In this document: positions 10,888-22,496 of the stretch, piece after piece
Position numbering within the stretch: position 1 is the stretch's first letter
Layout of the letters: the number at the start of each line of letters is the position of its first letter
NCBI GenBank assembly: GCA_037157565.1
Contig: JAZHRO010000019.1
Span: 59,642,501-59,706,500, forward strand
DNA: 64,000 nucleotides
Direction of reading: 5' to 3'
DNA from: Thalassia testudinum
Lineage: Eukaryota > Streptophyta > Magnoliopsida > Alismatales > Hydrocharitaceae
Notes under the pieces: generated by a model
Seen by the model: only the letters and a program-made list of their open reading frames with translations
Told to the model about the DNA's origin: nothing
Database searches by the model: none
Program-made: the position numbers and the translations under genes

Positions 10888-11077
10888 ACCCAAATCTCTC
10901 GTGTGTTCGCACGAGAGATTGGGTTCACACCAGCATTGTAATTGGCTTTATAAGGAAGGGAATTCCTCAGAGAATCCTCCTTCCATTTCTGGGAGGGAAT
11001 CTCTGAGGGATTAGAGAGCAATCCCTCTCCGAACCTCGTCGGAGCTCGGTTCTGCCTTAGCAATGGCGGCAGGACCG
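10888..11077 (-). promoter_or_regulatory. Three-hairpin cluster in U3 of LTR K
   Basis: Hairpin 1: CGGTTCTGCC (11047-11056) with 11068-11077, 9 of 10 pairs. Hairpin 2: AATTCCTCAGAG arm (10961-10980) with 10991-11012, two mismatches and a gap. Hairpin 3: ACCCAAATCTCTCGTG (10888-10903) with 10910-10924, one bulge. A small extra stem lies at 11027-11044. Sequences differ from LTRs I and J but the foldback layout is the same. Confidence 0.8.
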
Positions 11078-11744
11078 GTTTGCAAAGGAGGCGAAGAACC
11101 TAGGGGGCTCTCTGCAAAGGTATTCAAAAGATAGGGACCAATTTGTGATTTGGGTGTACTAAATTGCAAAGTAGGTCAAGATGACCTCTCCTTAGGTCCA
11201 AATTTTGGTATAAACCTAATTTTGACCTAAGGAATCCAATGGCGAAGTTGGATTTCAGGTTTGACCTCGTTTGACTGGACATTTTGCGTAAAAACCCAAA
11301 TTAGGTTAATTGAAGAGCTAGGACCCTAATCTAGGTCAAACTAGGTTCCAAAGGCCAAATTAAGTGTTCTAAACCCTAGAGGATGTTTTTCCATGATTTT
11401 TAGAGGGTTTACTTGCTTTTTATTCTGATCGGAACCTTGTTAATTTAAGCGGGTCTGTTTTAGGGTTACCAAGTGTCATTTAATTCTTAGATTGCACATA
11501 AACCCATTTCTGATTGACTCAACCCTCTTTTTATCTTATTTGGACCATTTGACCTATGTTTTGCTTCTGAGAAATCCCGTTTATGCACTGCAATGGTGAA
11601 ATTGCAGTTTTAACCTTTATTTCATGTTTTCTTCTCAGAGCACTTGTTCCTTCAGTTAAGCCTTCTTCTAGGTTATGTAGGAGCTTTTATCTTCTTTATT
11701 GGATCAATATGAGCTAGTTATGGCTCATGATGAGGCTCTCATCA

Positions 11745-11812
11745 TACCCCCATGCCTAGCTTTTGCTAGTCCCTTAGCAAAATTTCAAAGTTTTAACTAC
11801 CATTCTAGACCC
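11745..11812 (-). mobile_element. Stub of element K internal region with PPT
   Basis: The reverse complement gives a GGGACTAGCAAAAG-type box and AGGCATGGGGGTA directly before LTR K. Homology to the A 3' UTR stops near 11812. Together with 8996-9071 it makes an inverted repeat flanking LTR K. Confidence 0.85.
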
Positions 11813-12646
11813 TGAGTGTCTGTCAACAATGATAAGTGCTTCTCCTCGACGTCTGACAATCTTCTCTACTTCTCGTCATCCAACCGCATACCTGCGGTGA
11901 ATTCCTCCTCCCTGACTTCAGCCACGTCTCGCCGCACCAGCAGATGCCCTTTCCCCCTTCATCCTCGCTGTCCAACCCCCACTGGAGTCACTTTCGTCTC
12001 CAGCGTCGCTACACCTCGATCGACGTCACCTCTGCCCCCCTTCATCTCTTAACACCCTAGCTAAGTTCTCTTTCCCCTCTACTTTCCTCTCCATTCTCTA
12101 TTTCCCAAAATCGACCACTGCCGACCTCCATCACCCTCATCTCCTTCATCTCCGACCACCACCTCCAGTGAGGCCATTCCACCTCCACAGGCCACCGCAA
12201 CCCTCACCAACCCTCGTAGAACCTCCGCTACACTTCACCGATCATTTCCCCTCACTCATATCACTGCGCCACTCACACAAACGCACCCCCGAACACACCC
12301 ACTTACACGCACACAGTTTGAACTAGATACGTGCTCACAGGCACTACCACGCCGCCACCCCCAGCACATTCGCCGTGCTCTGGTGATGCTCCCTGAGCTC
12401 TCTGACGAGGCCGCGAGGCCGTTCTTGCGATTTTAGGTTCAAACGTCATCCGCCATTGGTGACCAAGCTTGAAGCAAGCTCCAAGCCACTCTAGACCTTG
12501 CCAGTTCCAGGCTTCAGACCTAGGTTGCGCGGAATCACTTCGTGCACTTACCCAGGACCACAATTAAAGATAAGAGCCTCAGTAGTTGAGGCAATTGGAG
12601 GCAACCACCGTCTGCTACAGACACGCAAAGAAAGAAGGTGCGTTTA

Positions 12647-12690
12647 GTCCCACATCGGCGGCTGCGAAGCGCCCGAAGGTGCATAAGTTG
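12647..12690 (+). promoter_or_regulatory. USE plus TATA-like module in the A 3' LTR
   Basis: GTCCCACATCG at 12647-12657 is followed after 26 nt by TAAGTTGAA (12684). The TATA-like part is weak, but the spacing agrees with the copies in K, G and I. Confidence 0.5.
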
Positions 12691-12894
12691 AATTTGTGCC
12701 ATAGCCTTATCACCTCAATTACCATGGAGTGAGGTCCCTCTCACCCGACTCGGTCTCGTCCGTGGCACTGCCCATGCGGATCTGGCCTAACCCAACCCGA
12801 CTGCACTCCTCGCCCACCACTGCACACTGGTGGACCTGGTCCTAGGTATGCACCCGACCTGATTACCCGATTGTTTGTGTTATTCTGAGAGAGT

Positions 12895-13225
12895 GGAACC
12901 TAAGAGAGAAAGAGAGGAGAGCTGTGCGCAGGTAGGGTAGGTTTTGTTGCAAGCGAAAGCTAAAGAGAAAGAGAAGGCTGAAGGTTGAAGAAGGAGAAGG
13001 CCAAAGTTGGAGGCAAAGGCAAGAGCTGAAGAGGAGGCCAAAAGGAAGAAAGAGAAGCTAAGGTAGAAGCTGTAGCCAAGGCCAGAAGAGGAAGAAGAGA
13101 AGGCAAACGGCAGAGAAAGAGAAGAAGGAAGAAGATGAAGGAAGAAGAGAAAGAGGACCTCAGAGAAGGAAAAGGCAAAAGCAGAAGAAGAAGAAGAAGA
13201 AGAAGAAGAAGAAAGTAGAAGCAAA
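12895..13225 (+). repeat. Purine-rich tract of the A 3' LTR
   Basis: A/G-rich with a GAA array near 13184-13212, homologous to 105-440. It encodes nothing recognisable. Confidence 0.85.
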
Positions 13226-13561
13226 GGCAGATAAGAGATCAGACACTTTAAGTCATCTGATCAAAGAATCAAACGACAGATTTTAGTCTCATTGCATATT
13301 TACACATTGAATTATTTGGTGATATTGTAGGAGTATTTGGTGATCTACATCACCATTTTACTCCCATATTTTTGCACTCTGATACTGCTATTATTGCAAT
13401 TTCTTTCAGTTTAAATTGTGATCTTGATTTTTAAATACCAATTTTCTCCCTGTGTTCGACCTCGGAAATTCTTTCAAGTAATAAAATTATATCTATTTTG
13501 AACGCTATTTCGGCTGTACTACAACGCAATACTTTTAAATACCAATTCAGCGCTCTAAACA

Positions 13562-15127
13562 ATAGTTAATCTTTTAGGTTGCATTGCATACATTATTTTA
13601 TTTCACATTTCTTTCAAGGGCTTACAAATAAATAACCCTCATTTAATTTCTTTACTTATCTCCAATGGATGCATGCAGGAGAGTTGTGCTGGCTAAATGC
13701 ACAAGCGACAATCGTGGATCTTTGTTCCCACGATCTGCGTCGCTTCACCTCTTCTTCAACCAACATCTGCCTGCGCCCACACTCCTCTTGCAGCACAAAA
13801 GAAGGGTTCCTACGTCCTTAGTGCACAGGCCACCATCGTCGACCCACCATTGTGCAAAAGCCTTTGAGCTTCTCCATTTCACCACCACCAGCCTCGACTG
13901 CGGCAGTCTGCTCCACCACTGTTGGTGAGCATCGTGACAGGAGGCTCCACCAAATCGGAGCAACTGCATTACTGTGAGCACCTCAATGTGCACCCCTCCA
14001 CGCTGCATCACCGCCATCACCAGCAACCACCTCCAGTTCCTCACCCTCGTTCCAGTTAAGACGTCTAGGAATGATCCCAGACATCTTAGCTCCACATTCC
14101 TCTTTGATTTTTTTACCCTCTGCGTGAACCACCAAAAAAAAGAACCCATCACCATCTCCTCCACTTCAACACCAACAGTTCTAGTGCACCACCAGCCTCG
14201 CAAGTCCGCACCTTCAGCGCCTCCATGCGCCCTTGCACGGCCTGCGCGCACCCTCGTCGGCCCCTGCAGCGACCAGCTGCAGCACCGCCCAATTGTGCTT
14301 CTTGTTGCTCCTCTCCACGTGCACAACAGCAGCACGCATCGCCCTCCAGCTCCACCGCGTGCAGGCGCACATCACCTCAAGCAGTTGCGCCTTCTCCTCC
14401 TTGCGTGCACGACCTGCACGCGCTCCACCAGCACCTCCGCGCCTCCTTCAGCAGTGCGCAGCAGCTGCGTCCTTCAGCGCCTCCCTACATGCGGCCTACA
14501 ACGCCTGCGCATGCCTCCGCACCCCCTCTAGCAAGCACGCAGGCATCTGACGCCCCTTGCATGCGTGCCTTCACGAGCGCCACACCAGTAGTAGCAGAGA
14601 GCTGTAGCCACCGTCGACCACCACCGCTCTTCTCCTCGCCACCGCTGACTCCAATCACCTCGCACTTCGCCACGACCACCATCGCGAAGGACTCGCTCTG
14701 ACCGACCTATTCCCAAAAGAGCTTCTCCAACGAACCTCTCTCCCTTGCGCGAAGAGGAGAGAGGAAGAATCCCCTGTTTTGGTTCATATTAGTATTTACA
14801 TTTACATGACATTGCCACAAAAATGATTTTTGATTTATCATTATTTTATTGTAGTGATTTTATGCAAAGAACCTCCCTATTGCTCGTAAATGCAAAATTA
14901 GCTTATTTAATCATTGTTACATTGATCTAAAGGCGATTTTGATTCGATTTCTTAGGGAAATTAATCGTGAATATTTGCATTTAACCCTTGCGAGTTTAAA
15001 TAGGCCATTGCCTCCCTGTGGATACGACCTACTCCTAATTGAGTGGTTATTTTAATTATTGATAAGTCGATTTTTCCACCACATAGAACTACAAACGATG
15101 CATCATTTTATGTGACAAACGACTTCA
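13562..15127 (+). mobile_element. LTR F1 (family F, solo or partial)
   Basis: It aligns with solo LTRs F2 and F3, most clearly in the end block with TCCCTGTGGATACGACC (15022-15038) and TTTTTCCACCACA (15073-15085), and runs to about 15127 (GACTTCA). The first roughly 12 bp of the family LTR are missing where A's LTR ends at 13561, so A probably landed just inside F1; the A target duplication would then be ATAGT (13562-13566). The GC-rich middle (13970-14700) has frames in several registers but no recognisable protein. Confidence 0.7.
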
Positions 15128-15640
15128 AAAGCAAAAATTGACACGTCATTCACTATAAGAGTGAACCTAGTATACATCTCACTTAAAGATTCATTAGTCT
15201 TCATAGAAAAAGATCCAAATTCTTGTGAAAGAATATTTATCTTAGAAGCTCTTACCTTGGAGGTACATTCATGAGTTATGTCTAATGTGTGCCAAATCTC
15301 ATATGTAGTAGCGCATTGAGAGATTCGGTTGAACTCTTCCGGGCTCAATGTGCAATAGAGTGCATTCATAGTTTTGCCGTTGAGCGAAAGTTCCTGAGTT
15401 TGCTACTGCGAGTAGCCTCCCGCAGGTCTTTTTGGAATGTTGAACAGGGTCTCGTATCTTGCCCAAATGGTGAAGTCATTGGCTTAAAGCCATGTCTTCA
15501 TCCTCAGCTTCCAATACTCGTAGTTGCTCCCACCGAAATAGGGAGGACGGGTAGTGGACTGCCCCTCAACATGTCTTGTGGCAGTGATGCTTCCCTCCAT
15601 AGATCCTTGCCAGGTTGTAAAGCCAATGTTCAAGATCTAC
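15128..15640 (-). pseudogene. gag: Copia-type gag (DUF4219/UBN2 family), fragment
   Basis: On the minus strand, next to a tRNA-iMet-type PBS, the translation contains NYEYWKLRMKTWL (about 15530 to 15490) and then LYCTLSPEEFNRISQCATTYEIW with ITHECTSKVRASKI (15369 down). This is the standard start of plant Ty1/copia gag. It is broken by at least two stops (after MKTWL and after GGYSQ) and ends where F1 is inserted near 15128. The rest of the copia element (protease, integrase, RT) is absent from the window. Confidence 0.88.
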
Positions 15641-15650
15641 TCTGATACTA
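15639..15650 (-). other. Copia primer-binding site, tRNA-iMet type
   Basis: The reverse complement is TAGTATCAGAGT, two mismatches from the common copia PBS TGGTATCAGAGC. It sits 2-3 bp from the LTR end, between LTR and gag. Confidence 0.88.
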
Positions 15651-15652
15651 AA

Positions 15653-17378
15653 TGTAGGTTCTACAACGTAGGGGTGAGATTTGCGTGATACGACAAATAA
15701 TACGTAAAATATAATATCAATCACACAGAAAAATGCAATCACAAGTACACAAATATTTTTAGGTGAAAACCCAAACTCGGGTAAAAACCACCACCAAAAC
15801 CTCTCGATTTATAATTTCCCGATCGACCGAGTCGATCAAATCCACTAACCAAGTCACTTAAATGAGGGTGACTTAACCTCTAACAACAACGCTACTCAGA
15901 CGAGGGTAGAGTACCTCAAACCCTCTTCTTCATGAGGAGTATTTTGTCCCACGAAGGAGATGCAAATTTGCAAAGCGAATACCCAACCAAGAATAAATAA
16001 AACAACAGTCCTATAGAGCCACAAAGTATTAGCCTAAAACTTAGCTTCTATAGGAAATGGATACTTCCCTGAGATGGAAGTGAAGTGTGCAGCGGATCGG
16101 TGCTCTCAGATGAAGATTCTGTAGACAGGAGAGCAATGGCACTTCTCTAAGTGATTTCCTTTTGTTTTTGGGCACAAATAGATGTGGAAGTAATTTCTCA
16201 AGGAATATATTGCAAAGGAAAGGTCCACTTCTATTTATAGAGGTCCTAAGAAGGGCTTAGAAGACTCTTCTAGCTATTGGAAGGTTTCCTAGCTGTTGGG
16301 AATTATCCCAAGGCAAATCAAGTCAGAATCAAGGCTATTTATGATTCTGATAGGGTTATTAGAAGTCTGAATCTATTATCAAACGTCTAGGTCATTGTTT
16401 GATTTAGGAATTAGTCATCTGATATAGAAGGGTGGATCAACTAGACGATGTAGGATCAGAACAAACATCTAAAGGTTACTTTTAAGACATCTGGACTTAA
16501 GGTCAGACATCTAATTTAAGACAGGTTTCCTTCATGATTTTTTCTAGACCTAAACAGGTTCTAGGATAAGTTGGTCAGACGACATCTGTCATCTGGCACA
16601 AAGTCTGGACGTCTGGAAATGCAATCTACTGCGAGAATGGATTTCCTAAGGCTAAATGGCTATAGTCATCTGACAAAAGGTAATTTGGGCCTAACGTCTA
16701 CTTATCTGACGTCTAGGAATCACCACGAACATCTAAAAGTGAAGGTAGGTCAACTTTAAGGTTAATCCTCTAAGATTAGGCTGATAAAGCCAAAGGTCCT
16801 CTAATTGGGCATCTGTCAAGGACATGAGACATCTTCTAAGACGTCTTGACTAAGGGCTGGTCATCTGAACTTAACAGACAGAAGGCACTAAGTTCATCCT
16901 AGGTGTTTGGATGTCTGATCAAACAATCAGACATCTTAAAGTCAAATATCAGACGTCTAATTTCTAGATTGGACGTTTGATCAGGTTATCTGATGCCTAT
17001 TTTGGCTTTCTAAGTTTTCTACAAAAAGCCTAAGTATCCTAGGTTTGAGTAAGTGTTCCTAGGACTATAGTTTAGTTACTTTGAGGCTCTTTAACATACA
17101 TCTAGACACAAATAAAGAGCAAAGAATATAAAGATAAAAGTACAAGACAATAAACACATTTATCCTATTCTTCTTCTCCTTTCTTCAAGCTCTCGCTCTG
17201 ACGAAGCTCCTTCTCCTCCATCAAGCTCCTCCAATCTGCCATGGATGCGAGCTTGAGCTCCTCCTCCATACTTGAGTCCATTTGCATTCTCTTGAAATTT
17301 ATAAACTCAATGCAAATGTTAAATGAAACGTGTTTTGCTATCATCAAAATTAACGACCGTGGTGCCCTTGCACCAACA
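15653..17378 (-). mobile_element. Copia 5' LTR (minus orientation)
   Basis: On the minus strand it starts TGTTGGTGCAAGGG at 17378 and ends AACCTACA at 15653, 1726 bp with TG...CA ends and a PBS next to it. It cuts the protease frame of Athila fragment B at 17379. Its middle holds about twenty ACGTCT/ACATCT motifs (16370-17000). Minor frames have no recognisable homology. Confidence 0.88.
16370..17000. repeat. Dispersed GACGTCT/GACATCT motif array in the copia LTR
   Basis: About twenty copies of a (G/A)AC(G/A)TCT or TCATCTGA core in roughly 630 bp, at irregular spacing and in both orientations. Examples lie at 16383, 16486, 16581, 16608, 16709, 16840 and 16952. Confidence 0.8.
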
Positions 17379-17990
17379 ATCCTAACTAGAACATCCTCGA
17401 GAACTACTCTGGAATCTTTATTGATCTGTTAGCTAGCCATAGAGTCACCTCAGTCAATTTGAGCTTGGTTTCCTCGAAATTATCTAATAGGAACATGGGG
17501 ATCAGATTTATGGAGGCTCTTAAATCCAATAAAGCTCGATCAAACTCTAGGTTGCCTATCTTATAGGAGATCAGAGGGGTGCCATGATCTTTCACTTTTT
17601 GCAAGAGTTTGCTCAAGATTATAGAGCTAACTTACTCAGACAACACAATTGGACTCCCATCTTTATTTTGCAGCTTATGCTTTGGTATACGTAAGCCCTT
17701 CATAAATCGTGCATAAGCCAGTACATGGCGGATCGCATCCATCAAGGGGATGTTTATTTGGACTGGTTCAAAGAGCTTGACCAAGTCCTCCTTAAGTGCC
17801 ACAGGTTTGGGTTTCCTGTTCCTCTGGTCAAGGCCTTGAGAAATGGAATCTCTGTTGGTTCCTTTAAGATTGGTTCAGCCTCTGGATCTGGGATGGGTTT
17901 GTCCTGGAAGACCATCCTAGGGGTGGGCTCTGAACTACCAGGGCTGGAGTGGCTAGGATAAGGTGGATCCTAAGTTGTTTTTCCACTACA
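17379..17990 (-). pseudogene. PR: Element B gag-pol linker and protease N-terminus, interrupted by copia
   Basis: The minus strand shows ISYKIGNLEFDRALLDLRASINLIP (17616 down); the active site here reads DLRAS instead of DLGAS, so Gly is changed to Arg next to the catalytic Asp. The frame breaks just before the copia LTR (a base is missing after KIPE) and the LTR begins at 17378. The rest of B pol is not on the far side in this window. Confidence 0.82.
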
Positions 17991-19786
17991 CGTAGTAATA
18001 GCATTTAGGCCTTCTTGGTTTGGGTTCGAAGTTGGGAAGAGTGGTGGTTGCTGCTGATATCTCGCATATGATGGGGAAGCCTCCATCCTGTCAAGTGAAG
18101 GTGTAGAAGGAACCTAATAGACATAATAAGCTTGGCCTTGATTTGGGTTCATAACGTATCTCTGGTTTAGCACGTTATTCAGATTCAGTAGAGGTTGGGA
18201 AGGAAGTGCACCAAGCTGGCGAGTCCTAGCCATCTGTGTGAGTTGATTTCGGACCTTTGTGATCTCTTCCTTGTGTTGTTTCTGCATAGCCGCATAAGTC
18301 TTCTGTATATCAACCAGGGCCTGCAAAATCAAGCTCATTTAATGTTCCTTGGTAGGCCCAATTTGGAAATTCAAGTTGGGCCCAGGCTGAGCAGACTGAT
18401 ATGTTGCGGAGCTTGTGGTCAGGGTTGAAATTAAGGTCTCAAGTTCTGGTTATTTCCTAACCACATGAAATTTGGATGATTGCACCATTCAGGGTTATAT
18501 GAGTTGGAGAATGGATCATTCTAGATGGCGTGGAGATCCTTGCAGGTCTAAGGAACTCTAGAGTAATCAAAGTATGAGGGTTTAGAGTTCCCCCAACTAA
18601 AGTAGGATGGTCCAAAGTTTCCTCCGAAACCAGAATCAAACGGGGTTGGATACGCATCCATCCCCTGATATACGTGGTGGTGAATGTTATGCATAGCCTC
18701 CTTACCTGAGGGTAAATGTGAATATGTGTTTTGCTATGACGAGGTGGCTCTTTGCAGATGTCGAGTCAATTCTCCCACCTTCTTCTCAATGATGGAGACC
18801 TTATCCAAGAGACTGGCCACCAACTCCAAGTCGACGGATGTGGATAGGTCTCAAGTCTCGTATGCCCCTCGCATGTTTATCAATGCACGGGTAGTCATCC
18901 AGTCGAACACACCCAGAGACTCATTATTTATGGAATTCTCACACATGTTCTCGAGAATCTCCCAAACGGTGTCTTCATGTTGACCCATGATGTTCCCACC
19001 ACAAGTTGCATTGACAAATAATCTAATATCCTCATGGAGTCGCTGGTAAAAAGACTGGACTTGTTCTCATTTAGGAACTCTGTGATGAGGGCATTTCTGT
19101 ATGTGATCCAAAAAGCAGTCTCATACCCCATGAAGTGGTTCTCCCACATTCTGCATGAAATGCGTGATCTGGTGCCTCAAGGCATTAGTGCAACCAACTG
19201 GGAAGAGTTTCTTCAGGAATTCAAATTGGAGTTCCTCTCATGTGTTGATTGGTCAAGTCAAGGTTTGATACAAATGGGCAGCCTTGTCCATAAGAGAGAA
19301 GAACATCTTCATGAGTAGGATGTCCCGATTCTGAACAAGTAGTCCAAAGGTCTGGGCCAGATGTTTCAGTTGTTTGATATGCCAAAAGGGGTCTTTGGAG
19401 TTCAAGCCGTCAAATTTGGGCATCGCGTTGATTAGATCCGACTTTAATTCAGTATCAGATCCTCCAACCGAGATTTGCACCTTGGGTTAGATAGCTACCA
19501 CCGCGAGATTATAGTGATCTCTCATCTGCGAACGCGATGGAGGATTCTTGAATGCATGGAATAAATCAGTGAGACGCTGTAATTGATTCTAAACGTTGGG
19601 CACTTCTTCTTCTTGGTTCTCCATGGAAGCAGAGGATGGAGAATCAGGCTCGGATGTGGAATGATCGGAGGAGATCTTCATTTGATTGGGCGGGAACCCA
19701 AACAATAGGATTGGGGCTTGACCTCGACGAGAGTGAACTGCTAATGGAGGTCTTAAGACTGGTCTTAAGGACCTCCTCCCGTACAT
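17991..19786 (-). pseudogene. gag: Element B gag (Athila-type), broken
   Basis: The likely start is MYGRRSLRP at 19786. Capsid sequence DSELKSDLINAMPKFDGLNSK-like at 19480-19253 and the C-terminal helix KTYAAMQKQHKEEI at 18338-18114 align with element A gag. Further blocks at 19149-18928 and 18657-18457 are in other frames. Orientation is opposite to A and D. Several stops make it a pseudogene. Confidence 0.85.
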
Positions 19787-20058
19787 GCACTAAAGAATCA
19801 AATGAGGGACAAAATGTGTATTGGACCCAATAAAGACACCCAACAAGGCTGGGTGACTATGGCAGTTCGAGGAAGATGGACCCCTGAATCAGAAACTCAT
19901 GCACCTGAGAATTACTTGGGCAGCCAAGAAGGGAGAGTCCTGGAAAGACCCCTACACGGTAGATCATCCCCATGGGTTACAGGGTTTCCCCCACTCGACC
20001 TTCCTTGTCACCGTGATTCCAAGTAGACCAGAATGTGTGAGCTTGAATCCTAAGTTTA
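19787..20058 (-). other. Element B leader fragment
   Basis: It matches the A leader (1420-1700) and I leader (62200-62440) on the opposite strand, including the block with TACACGGTAGATC and the CTGCCCAAGTAATT-type site. It ends at 20058, where LTR D begins with TGATGACTC, so D was inserted into B's leader. Confidence 0.82.
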
Positions 20059-20662
20059 TGATGACTCTACAATTATCAATGTTAATATCATCAATTAGAG
20101 TCGATTTTGAGGGTACTTGTGCGAGAATGACATATTATAATGGACTTGGGAGCATTGTATGCATATTGAGTGATCTTTACATTTTAATTGCTTAGAATCA
20201 ATGTTTAATGACCTTGTGTATAAGTTTATATTGAAACAGGTCTCAGATGGGCAATCGGACCATACGGATGGATCTAGATCTACGAACAAAGTTCAGCGGA
20301 CTCAAAATCATCTCAATCCGACCTCCGTAACTCCCACAACAATCTTGATAAGTTCTGACAATTGATCCACTAATCAACAGCCCAAAATGCAACACGTGGC
20401 CGCTGCTCACGATTTCCATCACGCTTCAGTTGATCCTTCATTGCTCATTCACCTCCGTCAGATCTTCATCCAATGCACACCATCGCTCTAACGTTGCGTC
20501 CTCGTCGCAACCATCCACGCAAATAGCATAGTGGTGAAATGCGTTCTCCACTCCAGCGAGCGCCAGTTCGAATCACAAAGGTGCCTCTCCTCGCACTTTC
20601 CAATTGAAAATCGAGCCATTCGATCAGATCTACGGTTAAGAAGTGAGCACGATGAGCGCCAT
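20059..20662 (+). mobile_element. Element D 5' LTR, left part (U3)
   Basis: It starts TGATGACTCTACAATTATC and matches the first 95 bp of the D 3' LTR at 58734-58828. It is interrupted by solo LTR F2 after GCCAT (20658-20662), which is repeated at 31088-31092. The LTR resumes at 31093. No coding frame is supported. Confidence 0.88.
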
Positions 20663-21502
20663 TGATCGAGAGTTTTACGCTTGTAGAAATAATGTATTAG
20701 AAAAATATGTCCTCGCAGTAAAATCACGTTGTGGAATATCCCAAACAAAAATATTTCAATAAAACTAACCACGAAGAGTTAGGTTGTTGATGTAGACACA
20801 TCCATTTAGGTTAAAATGCCTATTTATGAATGTTCCTAGGCTTATATTTGCATTCCATATTATAAATATTGCATAGCATGCATTATTCTGCATTTAGAGT
20901 AGTTGTGTACATTTTAGGTTAATTGCATCCTTTTTGTGGTCAGGAGAGAAGGAAATTTATTTTGGAGCCTCGGATTGATGATCCGACCGTACGGATCTGA
21001 TCAAGATGACTATTGGAGTCCAACGCCTCCGAAATTGCCTTGATCGAAGTCTCGTAGTACCATATGCAGTCCGAGGAAGATCAATGGCCAAGGGACTAGA
21101 TGATGTAATTTGGAGTTTCAAACGACAAATCTGACCACGCAGGTGGATTCGGGTCGATGATCGTAGCCCAACGACGTGAAAATCGACTCAATCCGACCAC
21201 TCTAGCAACCCCTACAACGGAAAGAAGATGGATGGCCCAAATCGTGCCATGTGGTGCAACCCAGGCTGCCCATGCGCATGCACGTGCACAGTAAGTCGAG
21301 CGCACGCACGTGTCCGGATGCACGCATGCACAGTAGCGTAGCGGGTGCGCATGGGCGCACGCGTGGAGGTGTGCGACAGCGTGCACTAGCACAGATGTTG
21401 GTGGGTGCGTAGGCTATCTTCAGCGATGTTTGCAATGGATCCTCAGCAACATTTATGACCGTCACTAAATGTCTTGTATACGAATTTGATTCTTTCCTCC
21501 AC

Positions 21503-21509
21503 TATAAAA
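21503..21509 (+). promoter_or_regulatory. LTR C1 first TATA box
   Basis: TATAAAA followed by GGACCCCTACC. The same context recurs at 22332, 29220 and 31367. Confidence 0.6.
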
Positions 21510-22331
21510 GGACCCCTACCCCCCCCATTTTTCTTCATCTCTACCTACTCTACTCCCACCTACTCCTAAGCTCTAGTAGCTACCAAAGGCCTCCTATTAG
21601 TGTAATGTTCCTATACCCCACCAAGTATTCATCCTCCATCTCACCACCTTCATAGGAAGCCTTGGAGTCATCCTCCCAACTTCATTCCGGTAGAAGATCA
21701 CCTCCAGCTCCTCATCCCCATTCTGAAGCCTTGAAGCATCCCTCTACCCGGCGTCCTCCTGCATCTCACCTCTGTCGTTTAGCAGCTCACCCTCTTCGTC
21801 CAACCTGTCGCCAGCATTGTCGTCTCGCCAAATAGCCGATTGGGGGATTTCCTCTCACCCCTATCTCTCTTTTGTACTTCTTAACATATTGTAATAAACA
21901 TTTGCATGTTATGTCAGATTTGTCTCCATCTCCTGTATGAGTCATCATGCTTGCCTTTTCCTTACAAAAACACAAAAAAAATCACAAAACCCTAAAACAC
22001 CAAAAGGAAACAACACGAAACATAGATTTCAACGAAAGTAAACATCGCCTCCCTATGTTTGACCTACCCAGGCTACCCATACGCACGAACGTGCCATCGC
22101 ACGTGCACACTAACGCAGGTGCGCGCGTGCACAGAGGAATGCATGAGTAGTAGCACAGCAGGCACGCATGGGCACGCACGCGGAGGCGCGCGACATGGGC
22201 ACACGGAGCGCGCACCAGCACAACGATTGGTGGGCACATGGGCTGTCTTCAACGACATTTACGCTAGATCTTCAGCGACGTTTATGACCGTCACTAAATG
22301 TCTTATATACGAATTTGATTCTTTCCTCCAC

Positions 22332-22338
22332 TATAAAA
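22332..22338 (+). promoter_or_regulatory. LTR C1 second TATA box
   Basis: TATAAAA in the duplicated U3 copy, with nearly the same 70 bp around it as at 21503. Confidence 0.6.
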
Positions 22339-22422
22339 GGACCCCTACCCCTCCCATTTTTCTTTATCTCTTCCTTTTTTCCTCTCACCACCTTCAAGGC
22401 TTTAAAGAGAGCTTGACCCAAG

Positions 22423-22496
22423 CCCGGGATGCTCCTCCAGAGTAGAAAACAAACATTTGTTCCCGCCTTTCATCCCCATTCGTGGAGCATCTCGGG
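22423..22496 (+). repeat. R-region hairpin of LTR C1
   Basis: CCCGGGATGCTCC (22423-22435) pairs with 22484-22496 in 12 of 13 positions. The loop holds AACAAACATTTGTT. It lies about 85 bp after the TATA box, as in LTR C3. Confidence 0.75.

Larger units (their letters stand above)
9072..11744 (-). mobile_element. LTR K, A-type LTR in reverse orientation (3' LTR of a truncated element)
   Basis: On the minus strand it starts TGATGAGAGCC at 11744 and ends CGACAACA at 9072, 2673 bp, close to the 2706 bp of LTR I. Reading along the minus strand it holds the U3 hairpins (11077 to 10888), a TATA box (10808 to 10802), the USE/TATA module (9908 to 9866), the purine tract (about 9590 to 9355), the GACGTC palindrome (9334 to 9309) and the TTCGACCTCGG-like motif (9194 to 9175). 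The PPT at 11757-11745 shows it was a 3' LTR. Confidence 0.88.
9066..13561 (+). mobile_element. Element A 3' LTR, rearranged around inverted LTR K
   Basis: Only TGATGG (9066-9071) of the LTR start is left before an inverted LTR (K, 9072-11744). The A LTR resumes near 11813, at a point about 1 kb into the LTR as judged against LTR I, and runs to CTAAACA at 13561. Its last 777 bp match the 5' LTR. About 1 kb of U3 is missing, so this is not a plain insertion of K. Confidence 0.8.

Noticed and set aside
14130..14730. A host gene exon in the GC-rich part of 13665-14701
   Set aside because: The region aligns with LTR F2 and F3 at both ends and the frames are low complexity.
16370..17000. CRISPR-like array in the copia LTR
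   Set aside because: The repeats are only 6-8 bp, unevenly spaced and in both orientations, in a plant LTR.
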